Source of the DNA: an uncultured Prevotella sp.
Lineage (GTDB): Bacteria; Bacteroidota; Bacteroidia; Bacteroidales; Bacteroidaceae
Reading direction: 5' to 3'
NCBI GenBank assembly: GCA_947095945.1
Contig: CAMUQM010000061.1
Span: 1 to 9,714 of the forward strand
DNA length: 9,714 nucleotides
Both the position numbers and the translations under genes were made by a program. The notes below the pieces were generated by a model that saw only the letters and a list, made by a program, of their open reading frames with translations, had not been told where the DNA came from and did not search any database. This document shows, piece by piece, positions 1 through 7,900 of this stretch. Positions within the stretch are counted from its first letter, which is position 1; each line of letters starts with the position of its first letter.

Positions 1-533
1 CGCATACCGCCCCAACCTTCTCCATCGTCATTGTTCTGACTAAGTTGAGTACCCGTTCTTCTTGCTTCTGTGGCAGCTGCTCCACCGTCATCATCAGCAC
101 AAACATCCGTAGAAAGGTTTTGATAAGTCACTCCCTTGTACACTTCTGCAGGGAAACCAAACCATCCATTATTCGTTCCATGGTGATTGATAACCACATC
201 GGCAATCGTACCAATCTGCTTATTTTTAAAGGTAGTAATCATACTCCTCAACTCCGCCTCCGTACCGAACGATGAGTTCTGATTGAAGTAATAGAGTGGA
301 TCATAACCCATCGACTTCGTTGCAGCAGCCTTGCCACTCTGCGGAACCCATACAAGATCGAAATAACCAGAGAAGTCATTAGCTTTCTTCTCCAGCACTG
401 TCCACTGCGAATCGTCGAACGAATCCCAATAAAAGCCTTGTAGCATTACGCCACCATAACCAGCAGGCCATCCCTGTGACATAGCACAAAGGGAGCATAC
501 TAAGGCATATAAAAACACGAGTTTACGTTTCAT
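1..533 (-). CDS. Secreted GH13 alpha-amylase, N-terminal 177 residues (3' end beyond the left edge)
   Basis: The reverse strand opens at ATG 533-531 and stays open to the left edge. The protein begins MKRKLVFLYALVCSLCAMSQ, a signal peptide probably cut by signal peptidase I near AMS|QG; neither Cys is preceded by a valid lipobox. Residues about 28-38 (GVMLQGFYWDSF) are the first strand of the GH13 barrel, VWVPQ at 61-65 and GYDPLYYF at 76-83 are the usual second-strand region, and DVVINHHG at 112-119 is conserved region I, whose Asn and His residues bind calcium and substrate. The catalytic nucleophile, acid/base and third carboxylate lie outside the window. The family hydrolyses alpha-1,4 bonds in starch. 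The gene occupies the susG position, but its start resembles the LQGF-type amylases (plant and bacterial GH13_6/7-like, from memory) rather than the lipoprotein SusG. It has its own promoter and operator upstream and is separated from the sus genes by a terminator. GH13 family sure; subfamily tentative. Confidence 0.93.
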   Translation of the reverse strand, partial: MKRKLVFLYALVCSLCAMSQGWPAGYGGVMLQGFYWDSFDDSQWTVLEKKANDFSGYFDLVWVPQSGKAAATKSMGYDPLYYFNQNSSFGTEAELRSMITTFKNKQIGTIADVVINHHGTNNGWFGFPAEVYKGVTYQNLSTDVCADDDGGAAATEARRTGTQLSQNNDDGEGWGGM

Positions 534-570
534 ATAGATTTCGTTTTTAGTTATTTACAGTCTATGTGTA

Positions 571-578
571 CAAAGATA
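571..578 (-). promoter_or_regulatory. Putative Bacteroidota -7 box of the amylase promoter
   Basis: The minus strand reads TATCTTTG, an exact match to the Bacteroidota -7 consensus TAnnTTTG, 37 nt upstream of the amylase ATG. Transcription would start near 565, giving a leader of about 32 nt. No TTTG lies at the usual -33 spacing: the nearest ones are 9 and 24 nt upstream of the box. This would fit a promoter that needs an activator. The identical octamer stands upstream of susC. Confidence 0.6.
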
Positions 579-632
579 ATGATTTACCAAACACAATATC
601 CGCAAACAACTGTGTTTCTAAGCATTTTAAAA

Positions 633-646
633 TGCAATCGTTTGCA
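633..646. promoter_or_regulatory. Putative LacI-family operator upstream of the amylase
   Basis: TGCAATCGTTTGCA is a 14-bp near-perfect palindrome: half sites TGCAA/TTGCA around a central CG, with only the base next to the CG breaking symmetry on one side. A central CG flanked by inverted half sites is the classic LacI/PurR/CcpA-type operator form, in which hinge-helix Leu residues insert at the CG step. Its reverse complement recurs at 8201-8214 with 13 of 14 bases identical. It lies 54 nt upstream of the amylase -7 box, the same distance as at susC. The natural candidate binder is the LacI-family protein at 8321-9346. Confidence 0.7.
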
Positions 647-712
647 CTTTCATGAACAGAAAACTAATCCCCAAGTACCCAATAGTTTCCTCTTCAAAAG
701 CCATAAAAAAGA

Positions 713-746
713 AAGAGTGTGTCGAACAATCCTTCGACACACTCTT
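713..746 (-). terminator. Rho-independent terminator of the susC-to-susF-like operon
   Basis: A perfect 14-bp stem (713-726 pairing with 733-746; arm AAGAGTGTGTCGAA) closes a 6-nt loop. On the minus strand it is followed by TCTTTTTT, a good U tract. It begins 24 nt after the stop codon of the SusF-like gene. On the plus strand the following TATCGTTTTA is much weaker, so this is mainly a minus-strand terminator. It separates the upstream sus genes from the amylase, which has its own promoter. Confidence 0.9.
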
Positions 747-770
747 ATCGTTTTACCTAAATTCAAGTCA

Positions 771-1778
771 TTAAGGAACAAGTTCCATTGTACAGTGCGA
801 CTTCGTATCACACAAGAGATAGAGCTTAATATTATACTTACCAGCTGCAACATTGATGTTACCACCCTTGAGAGTGATATCAGTCAATGAGCCACCCCAG
901 TCTAATACCCAATCATTGTTAGCGCGGAACTTCATCTCACCAGCAGTCAATGTGATGCCCTTAATCTCCCAACACTTCTCAGTAGCATTGTAGGTCATTG
1001 CCTGATCGCTGCTCCAGCCACCTGCTGTTGCAGAACCAATAACACCAACACGACTAATAGCTGTGTAGGTCAATGCCTGTGATGTGAGGTCAACATCTAC
1101 CTTATAGAATCCTGCTGGCTCAGTCATCACGATATTGCTACCTTTCTCAACGAGACCAGTACCATAGTCAGTACCATTCCAATCCTGCTGAGTTGCAAAC
1201 TTAAAGCCATTCTGGTTGAGATACATAAAGCCAGTGTACTTACCATCAGCAGCTGCGCTATAAAGCGGATTGCTGAATGACCAGCCGTTAGCATCGCCTG
1301 ACATATAAAGATACTGAGTGAAAGCTGGTGCAACACAAGTCACATTTGCAGTCACACTCTGTGAAAGGCTGAAACCCTCACCACGGAGCAACTTTACTTT
1401 ATCTGTCACTGTAACAGGCACCTGATGTAGGTCGCCATTCTTACCATAGAGGCTCTCTATGGCAGAAACAAGCTCTGTACTCTTAACCTTACCGCTCTTA
1501 CTTGCGTTAAGGGTTACGGTCTTGCTGTTATAAGAAAGTACAGCTGTCAAGGTCTGAGAAACGACAGAATCCGTTGAAACAACCTTTGGAACAAACAGCT
1601 GAACAGAGTCTGCTGTTGCTGTATTGAAGTCGATGGCAGCAGCTTGGCTTACAGTGAGTGTAACCGTACTGGCTGTCTCTGCGCTGTTACTCTGTGGAGC
1701 AGACCATGCTTCATATTCATCGCTACCGCAAGAAGCAAGGAGCAATGCGGCACTTGCCATGATTAATAATTTCTTCAT
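771..1778 (-). CDS. SusE/SusF-like outer-membrane starch-binding lipoprotein, two modules
   Basis: The product has 335 residues. I chose ATG 1778-1776 rather than the in-frame ATG at 1850, because it gives a clean lipoprotein signal: MKKLLIMASAALLLASC with lipobox LASC and lipidated Cys17. The next residues, GSDEYE, are acidic like the Bacteroidota surface-export signal, so the protein should face the medium. Residues about 24-150 form a SusE-type N-terminal beta-sandwich; about 155-240 (YLYMSGDANGWSF onward) and 243-335 (VGVIGSATAGGWS onward) look like two successive starch-binding modules, the second carrying FRANNDWVLDWGG near 284-296. Such proteins bind starch but do not cut it. It stands in the susF position, yet B. 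thetaiotaomicron SusF is longer (about 485 residues) with three modules, so by architecture this is SusE-like. It lies 82 nt after the SusE-like gene and is followed by a strong terminator. The individual sugar-contact residues are not assigned. Confidence 0.88.
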   Translation of the reverse strand: MKKLLIMASAALLLASCGSDEYEAWSAPQSNSAETASTVTLTVSQAAAIDFNTATADSVQLFVPKVVSTDSVVSQTLTAVLSYNSKTVTLNASKSGKVKSTELVSAIESLYGKNGDLHQVPVTVTDKVKLLRGEGFSLSQSVTANVTCVAPAFTQYLYMSGDANGWSFSNPLYSAAADGKYTGFMYLNQNGFKFATQQDWNGTDYGTGLVEKGSNIVMTEPAGFYKVDVDLTSQALTYTAISRVGVIGSATAGGWSSDQAMTYNATEKCWEIKGITLTAGEMKFRANNDWVLDWGGSLTDITLKGGNINVAAGKYNIKLYLLCDTKSHCTMELVP

Positions 1779-1802
1779 TTCGATTCTTGTTGTTATGTGA
1801 TA

Positions 1803-1840
1803 AGGGTGCGTCATACTGGTTGTGCCTGCTGACACACCCT
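1803..1840 (-). other. Intercistronic hairpin between the SusE-like and SusF-like genes
   Basis: AGGGTGCGTCA (1803-1813) pairs with TGACACACCCT (1830-1840): 11 pairs counting one G-U wobble in RNA, around a 16-nt loop. It sits in the 82-nt gap, 25 nt upstream of the SusF-like start. No U tract follows on the minus strand, so it does not look like a terminator. It could stabilise or process the mRNA, or act as a weak pause. Only the pairing is seen; the role is inferred. Confidence 0.5.
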
Positions 1841-1860
1841 CTATTATCATCTTTAATAAA

Positions 1861-3042
1861 TTACTGCTTTACGAAAGAGTACTGACCAGTGATGTCGTTG
1901 AAGTAAACAATGTAAGTACCCTTACCATTGCGAACGTTCTTGCCACCCTTAGTTGCAACACCATATGGGAATGCATCAGAGCCCCAGTTTACATCCCAAG
2001 TACCATTAGCAGCGAACTTACAGCCCTCGCCATCAGCACCAGTAGACTTCTCATTGAAGGTTACAGTAGTCTTCCAGTCGTGGTTCTCAACAACCGTAGT
2101 CTGGGCAGCCAGTGATGTACCGCCGGCAACGTTCCAGCCATCATGCTTGCCAGGCAGAGCCATAGAATTATAAACAGTTGGTGTAGCACCCGTGTACTTC
2201 TCTATCTTCAGCTTCGTATTCTTGGTATCGAAGGTGATTGTATAGTAGCCTGCTTCTGGGACAACAATATTTTTAGATCCGCCAACATTATAAACGAAAT
2301 CACCAAAGTTTGCACCTTGACCAACCTGACCAGCATTCCAGTCTGTTGGATTCTTCTTCAACTTGAAATCTTCAGTTGACAGATAACCCGTCCAGGAGAT
2401 GACACCCTTACCGGTCTTCTTGTCATACTCCTGACCTTCCATCGGCAGCAATGGAACACCTTTTCCGTCGTCCCATGTGCCATCACCGATTGTTTTTCCG
2501 ATGAGATACCAGGTCTCAACAGGAGCATCAGAGAGCTCTACATAATAAGGGGCTACGCTTACCTTTACAGGGTTAGAGTAGATGGTATCACCATTTACCA
2601 ATGAGTAAACACGTGCGTAAAGGTCCTGCGTAGAAGGAACATTGTTCTCCTCATAGCGTTCCATCTTCTCAATGGCAGTAGCAAGGTCGGATGCAGAAAC
2701 AGATGTAGAGCAGGTTCCTGTCGGCGAACCGACAGATGCATAGTTACCACGTTCAGCATCCATGTCAACAACAGCGTCGACAGACTTTGTCCACTTGTTG
2801 GTGGTTGAGAACTGCATACCGTATTCAGCGGCTACAGGGAAACCATATTCAGGCTGCGACCATGTGAACTTCAGGCTCTCAGCAACCTTCAAATCTATTG
2901 TTTGTGCAGCGTAAGCTGGTGTATTCAGAACGAATGTCTTAGGTGACTGAAGAACTGGATTATTATCCAAGTCCTTGTCGCAGGCAGAGAATAATGCCAC
3001 ACCTGCACACAACAGCAACGATGACTTAATTATTGATTTCAT
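1861..3042 (-). CDS. susE: SusE-like outer-membrane starch-binding lipoprotein
   Basis: The product has 393 residues, close to B. thetaiotaomicron SusE (about 387). The start MKSIIKSSLLLCAGVALFSAC is a lipoprotein signal with lipidation at Cys21; the following DKDLD is acidic, as in surface-exposed Bacteroidota lipoproteins. Residues about 28-165 (NPVLQSPKTFVLNTP... then FTWSQPEYGFPVAAEYGMQFS) are the typical SusE N-terminal domain. About 174-283 (ETWYLIGKTIGDGTW to LKIEKY) is the first starch-binding module, with Trp178, Trp190 and Trp235 visible; about 289-393 is the second (SMALPGKHDGWN at 293-304 and WDVNWG at 349-354). The protein holds starch at the cell surface and lacks catalytic motifs. 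It follows susD after an unusually long 279-nt gap and precedes a second family member. Family assignment is firm; the gene name is by homology and position. Confidence 0.92.
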   Translation of the reverse strand: MKSIIKSSLLLCAGVALFSACDKDLDNNPVLQSPKTFVLNTPAYAAQTIDLKVAESLKFTWSQPEYGFPVAAEYGMQFSTTNKWTKSVDAVVDMDAERGNYASVGSPTGTCSTSVSASDLATAIEKMERYEENNVPSTQDLYARVYSLVNGDTIYSNPVKVSVAPYYVELSDAPVETWYLIGKTIGDGTWDDGKGVPLLPMEGQEYDKKTGKGVISWTGYLSTEDFKLKKNPTDWNAGQVGQGANFGDFVYNVGGSKNIVVPEAGYYTITFDTKNTKLKIEKYTGATPTVYNSMALPGKHDGWNVAGGTSLAAQTTVVENHDWKTTVTFNEKSTGADGEGCKFAANGTWDVNWGSDAFPYGVATKGGKNVRNGKGTYIVYFNDITGQYSFVKQ

Positions 3043-3321
3043 ATTGATTATTCTTTAATCGTTTTATTTCTATTATTCAGTAGTACGTCTTTTCAATGCC
3101 TTTTAAGTCCCAAGAACGTCCTTTTTAACCATGAAGTGAGTCATGTTGGAGTCTTGTCGGCGTATTCTTTTCATGAAAAGAAATAATTATTTTCATGACG
3201 AGAAATATTTATTTTCACGAAGAAAAATATTTATTTTCATGAAAAGAATTTGCCGTTGATGATTTCTGAGAGGTTCAATCTCTGTTTTCATCAGACTTTT
3301 CAGCCATTGACAACACCTTAA
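3043..3321. other. Long intra-operon gap between susD-like and susE-like genes
   Basis: These 279 nt are AT-rich and carry no credible gene. The only clear structure is the 22-bp tandem palindromic repeat at 3168-3248. I find no TAnnTTTG box on the minus strand here, so a separate promoter for the SusE-like gene is not evident. The remaining sequence on both sides of the repeat shows nothing recognisable. Confidence 0.75.
3168..3248. repeat. 22-bp tandem repeat array (about 3.7 units) with CATG-centred palindromes
   Basis: Units start at 3168, 3190, 3212 and 3234. The first three are 22 bp and the last matches for 15 bp. Each begins TTTTCAYG followed by a purine-rich stretch and, in the three full units, an AAATAWTTA tail. 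Unit 1 lies inside an 18-bp perfect palindrome, TTCTTTTCATGAAAAGAA (3165-3182). Unit 4 has the 12-bp palindrome TTTTCATGAAAA, while units 2 and 3 are imperfect. The period is close to two turns of the helix, so equivalent sites face the same side of the DNA. It could be a protein-binding array or a run of small RNA hairpins between susD and susE; its function is unknown. Confidence 0.85.
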
Positions 3322-4950
3322 TTAATACCCAGTATTCTGAATCAAGTTGCTATTAGCAACCAGATCACTTGTCGGAATTGGGAAGAGATTGAGGTGAGAG
3401 TCGAAGTTACGGCCACTCTTCACACCACCCTTCCAACTCCAGTTGTGATTAACATTACCACCGAAGTAACCGAAACGGATAAGTGTTGTACGACGCAAGC
3501 CTTCAAAGTAGAACTCACGGCTCCACTCGTCACAGATCTGACGGAGAGAGTAAGCGGTCTGAGTAGTTGCATTAGCACGAGTGCGGAGCGCATTGATATA
3601 AGCAGTACCCTGTGCTGTTGTTGTTCCATTGTTCTGACGTGCATCAGCCTCAGCATACATCAAGTAAGCCTCAGCAGCACGCATAAGGAAGAAGTCAGCA
3701 TCTGGGAAGAGTGCATTGTGACCTGCAGTTCCGTCTGTCTTGAAGTTATTAAACTTACAAACAGAGAATCCGTTAGTAAATACCTTTACGCTCTTCTCAT
3801 CATCACCATTGCTTACATTACGACCTTCACCATCAAAGAGGGCACGGTCGTCATCTGCAGCAGCAGGCATTGCGTACGCTGCAACATTAGGAGCATCATT
3901 ATTTGGGAAGAACTTCAGTACGAGGTCTGGACGCATACGGTTACCAGCCCAACCACCAGTTGTATTGTTACCTGCAACAGTAGCACTCTTGATATGCTCG
4001 CTGTTGTCGTTAGAACCAGCCATGAGATAGAGGGTTGTACCGTATGAAGTAGTCTTCAAACCATCCTGAAGGATTGGAAAGACAGCCTCAACAGAAGCAC
4101 CATTCTCACCATTATCGCCCATAAAGAGCTGCTGATAAGCACTCCACTGTCCCTTCTTGGTAGTATAGAGCTTATAAGGAGAGTCAATAACCTTCTTTGC
4201 ATATAACTTAGCATTAGCCCAATCAGCAGTACCTGTATAAACCTCAGCATTCATATACAAACGAGCTAAAAGCATCCAAGCAGCAGCCTTATCGACACGA
4301 CCATAGCCAGTAGTAGCTGAAGTCTTTGGTGCTGGGTCGTTCAGTTTAGGCTCAACCTCGTTCTTCAATTCGTCAATAAGCCACTTATAGAGGTCTGCAC
4401 GCTTGATGCGAGCTGGTTTATCAGATGAGATAGCTGTTGTGAAAGGAACATTGCCCCATCCGTCCAACAGATAATAATAGTTCAAAGCACGGATAAAACG
4501 AACCTCTGCTGACATCGTTGCATTGTAGTCACCAAAGTCTGCAAGATACTGGTTGCAATAAGTTATACCAACATAGAGACGGTAATAGAAACCCTTCAAC
4601 ATTGGGTGTGAAGCATCATAAGTATTGAAGTTCATGTTGGAAATACCCTCATCACCCCATGCGCAGATAGCCTCATCAGTGGTCAATTCCTGTGAGTTGA
4701 ACAGCTGACGTACGTAACCACTGGTTCCGCCGTCAATACCATCAACATCACTATCACCGTTAGCTCCACCGTTACCAGCCATAGCAATATGAGCATAACA
4801 CTTATTGAGTGAACTTTCTGGCGATGTATTATCCTTTGTATTAAGGTTTGGATCAATTGGTGTTACATCCAAATCACCTGTACAAGAGGTAAGCCCTACT
4901 GACAGCAGAAGTGCTGCTGCAGAGAATATATATTTGAATTTTGTATTCAT
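3322..4950 (-). CDS. susD: SusD-like surface starch-binding lipoprotein (RagB/SusD family)
   Basis: The product has 542 residues, near B. thetaiotaomicron SusD (551). The signal MNTKFKYIFSAAALLLSVGLTSC has lipobox LTSC with lipidated Cys23. After TGDLDVTPIDPN, the region around residues 45-140 is the SusD-like N-terminal part (SLNKCYAHIAMAG... ELTTDEAICAWGDEG), and VRFIRALNYYYLLDGWGNVPF is the usual TPR-like helical segment. The C-terminal half has the typical FFLMRAAEAYLMYAEADAR and REFYFEGLRRTTLIRFG motifs. Trp98 falls where, from memory, B. thetaiotaomicron SusD has a starch-stacking Trp; that match is tentative without an alignment. The protein caps the SusC barrel and hands it maltooligosaccharides. 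It begins 21 nt after the SusC stop, so the two genes are surely co-transcribed. Starch is the most likely ligand, given the SusE/F neighbours and GH13 enzyme. Confidence 0.96.
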   Translation of the reverse strand: MNTKFKYIFSAAALLLSVGLTSCTGDLDVTPIDPNLNTKDNTSPESSLNKCYAHIAMAGNGGANGDSDVDGIDGGTSGYVRQLFNSQELTTDEAICAWGDEGISNMNFNTYDASHPMLKGFYYRLYVGITYCNQYLADFGDYNATMSAEVRFIRALNYYYLLDGWGNVPFTTAISSDKPARIKRADLYKWLIDELKNEVEPKLNDPAPKTSATTGYGRVDKAAAWMLLARLYMNAEVYTGTADWANAKLYAKKVIDSPYKLYTTKKGQWSAYQQLFMGDNGENGASVEAVFPILQDGLKTTSYGTTLYLMAGSNDNSEHIKSATVAGNNTTGGWAGNRMRPDLVLKFFPNNDAPNVAAYAMPAAADDDRALFDGEGRNVSNGDDEKSVKVFTNGFSVCKFNNFKTDGTAGHNALFPDADFFLMRAAEAYLMYAEADARQNNGTTTAQGTAYINALRTRANATTQTAYSLRQICDEWSREFYFEGLRRTTLIRFGYFGGNVNHNWSWKGGVKSGRNFDSHLNLFPIPTSDLVANSNLIQNTGY

Positions 4951-4971
4951 TGTCTTTACTCTTTTATAGAT

Positions 4972-7900
4972 TTAGAAATTCAAGTTCAAACCCAAGATGA
5001 ATGAGATTGGACGTGGGTAGAGGTTATTGTCAATACCATTGAATACCTCTGGATCGAGACCCTTATACTTAGTAAGGCAGAACACATTATTCACAGTTCC
5101 ATAAATACGACCAGTGATACCATTCCATGAACCCTGCTTGAGAAGATTTGCGAAGCTATAACCCAAGGTTACATTATCCATCTTCAAGAAAGAAGCATTC
5201 TGCACCCAATAGTCTGTCTGTGTAGATGTAGTCTCTGATGACAACCAGTTATCTGCCACTACATCTGCTGGACGGTTCACAAGGAACTTGCTCTTTACAT
5301 AGATTTCTGAGTTTGACATGTTAGAAGTGCTTGCAAAAGCATCATTGTAAACATAGTTACCAAGACTTGCACGGAGTGCGAAACCAAGGTCCCAGTTGCG
5401 ATACTCGAAACGAGAAGCAAAGCCCATCGTTACAGGTGCTGCAGGCGCTTTGTAGTAGTACTTATCTGCATCGGTAATCTTACCATCGCCGTTGCGGTCA
5501 ACAACTACACCCTCCAATGGCTTACCGTTCTTGTCATATGCCTGCTGGAATACGTGGAAAGAGTTAACAGCATTGCCTACGTGTTGTGCCTGAATATTAC
5601 CACCTGTACCAGCAGAGATACCACCTGTAGGTACGAAGTAGCCTGGGTCGTTACCACCATTAAGGTTAGTAATCTTATTATAGTTATAGGTGAAGTTGTA
5701 ATCCATTGTCCAGTTGAAGTCCTTAGCATTCACTGCCAACCAGTGGAGACTTGTTTCAACACCCATATTATACATAGAACCGATGTTACTCATCACCTGA
5801 TTACGGAAGTTAGAACCTGCAGGTACGGTTGCACTATTGAGCAAGTCGGTGGTCTTACGGTAGTACCAATCAACGCTACCTGTGAGGCGCTGCTTGAGAA
5901 TACCCCAATCAAGTCCTACATTATAAGAGGTAGTTGTCTCCCACTTCAAGTTTGGATCGTATGCCTTTGGACGAGCCAAAGAACCATCACCAGCAATTGG
6001 ATAGGTAGATTCATTACCTGTATTCATTTCGTATATAGCGAAGTAATTATAGTCGCCGATACCTTCCTGCTGACCAGTCATACCCCAGCTAAGACGAAGT
6101 TTCAAGTCTGACAACCAGTCAATCTTCTTGAAAAGGTTCTCTTCATTGATACGCCATGCGAAAGCAAATGATGGGAACATTGCCCAGTGGTCCTTGAAAC
6201 GTGAAGAACCGTCATTACGTACAGTTGCTGTTACCATATAACGACCATCCATCAAAGACCAGTTTGCACGACCGAAGAATGATACAAGGTAGTTTTCTGT
6301 TGCATAGTCATAATAGGTACGGTTGCGTTCTGTACCAGCAAGAGCTGTATTGTTATTTGTCTTTGGATAATAACTCCAGTAAGAGTTATGGGTGTTGTGC
6401 CAGAAATGTGCCCACTCATAACCTGCCATGATATCAAAGTGATTCTTTGCCTTATCATTGAAGTCGTGGTAGTACTGAGCATAAGCAGAAAGCTGCATGT
6501 TACGCTTCAACTGTGTCTCCCATCCGTAAGAACCATAATAGATTGCCTGTGGAGAAGTAGGTTCTACATCTGTTACCTGACGTCCCTTAGCAATATCAAT
6601 ACCCGCTGTAACGTGGAGACGGAGGTCTTCAAAACCATGAACCTTATAGTCGAAGTCTGCACTTCCGAGGAAGTCGCGGCTGATAGCACGGTCGTTCTTT
6701 AGGTTAAGAATAGACACTGGGTTCTTTGTAGCCAGATTATAATAGGTCTTTGGCCAGCTTCTATCATTGAGAGCTGTACCATCATCAAGCCACTGATAGT
6801 AGCCACCGAAGTTGTCATAACCAGATGCATAGACTGGCTGTGTTGGATCAAACTGACGTGCAGCTTTGATAGCCTCACCATCAGCATAGCGGTTCTTTGT
6901 CCACATACCCTTAGCATTCAATGTAACCTTCAAGTGATCATTCAAGAAAGAAGGGTTCAATGTCAATGCTCCAGTGAAACGCTCAAAGTTAGAAGTCTTA
7001 ATGATACCCTGCTGGTTTGTGTAGCCTGCACTAACACGATAAGGCAACCAGTCACCAACCTGACCAGAAACAGCTACGTTGTGGTCATGGCTAAGCGCTG
7101 TACGGAAGATTTCGTTCTGCCAGTTAGTGTTAGCATTACCAAGACGTGAATAAGCTGTTGGAACCTTATTACCATTTGAGTCGAGTGTATAGAGATCTGT
7201 TCCAAACTTCTTTGCAATAAGGCTACGATACTCATCAGCAGACAACACATCAAGATTCTTTGAATTTCTACTAACAGTAAAGCTACCATTATAAGAAACC
7301 TGTAAGCCACGACGTCCTTTCTTTGTTGTAATGATAATAACACCATTTGAACCACGAGAACCATAGATTGCAGTAGCAGAAGCATCCTTCAAAACGTTGA
7401 AAGACTCAATATCCTGTGGGTTTACAAGAGACAATGGGTTACTTACACCCTTGACACCTGTCTGGTCCATAGCCACACCATCAATAACAATCAGTGGATT
7501 GTTAGATGCATTCAAAGAAGAACCACCACGGATACGGATATTAGAACCACCACCCGGAGTACCACCATCGCTTGTCACACTCACACCGGCAACCTTACCA
7601 GCAAGCATATCCTGCGCATTAACAACAAGACCCTTGTTCTTGCTATCTGGTTTCAAGGCTGTCACAGAACCCGTAAGGTCACTCTTCTTAACAGCACCAT
7701 AACCAATAACAACAACCTCATTCATCTGCTGTGCTTGGTCTTCCTGAAGTGTAATTACCATACCATTGGTTGCAGCCACCTGTTGTTTCTGGAAACCAAT
7801 GTAAGAGATTGTCAAAGTAGCACCCGGCTGTACATTGACAGAGAAGTTACCATCAAGGTCGGTCACAGTACCATTAGATGTCCCATTGATAAGGACAGAA

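Larger units (their letters stand above)
534..770. other. Intergenic region between the SusF-like gene and the amylase
   Basis: These 237 nt hold, in minus-strand order, the operon terminator, the putative LacI-type operator and the amylase -7 box. Short open frames read through it but have no family features, and the hairpin and operator argue against coding. Nothing else is apparent. Confidence 0.8.

Noticed and set aside
564..890. A 108-codon open frame on the plus strand over the SusF-amylase gap
   Set aside because: It crosses the amylase promoter, the operator, the terminator hairpin and the 3' end of the SusF-like gene; no family features.
1779..1850. An upstream ATG extending the SusF-like protein by 24 residues
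   Set aside because: The extension would bury the clear lipoprotein signal peptide and would have to translate through the intercistronic hairpin; ATG 1778 is far better.
3165..3248. The short repeats in the susD-susE gap as a CRISPR array
   Set aside because: The 22-bp units abut directly without unique spacers, have diverged from one another and have no cas genes nearby.
3394..4047. A 217-codon open frame on the plus strand opposite the SusD-like gene
   Set aside because: It lies wholly antisense to a firmly identified gene; its translation is Thr/Ser/Val-rich low-complexity sequence with no domain, signal or promoter.
5554..6111. A 185-codon open frame on the plus strand opposite the SusC-like gene
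   Set aside because: It is antisense to the barrel region of SusC; the composition is what codon bias on the other strand would produce and no motif is visible.
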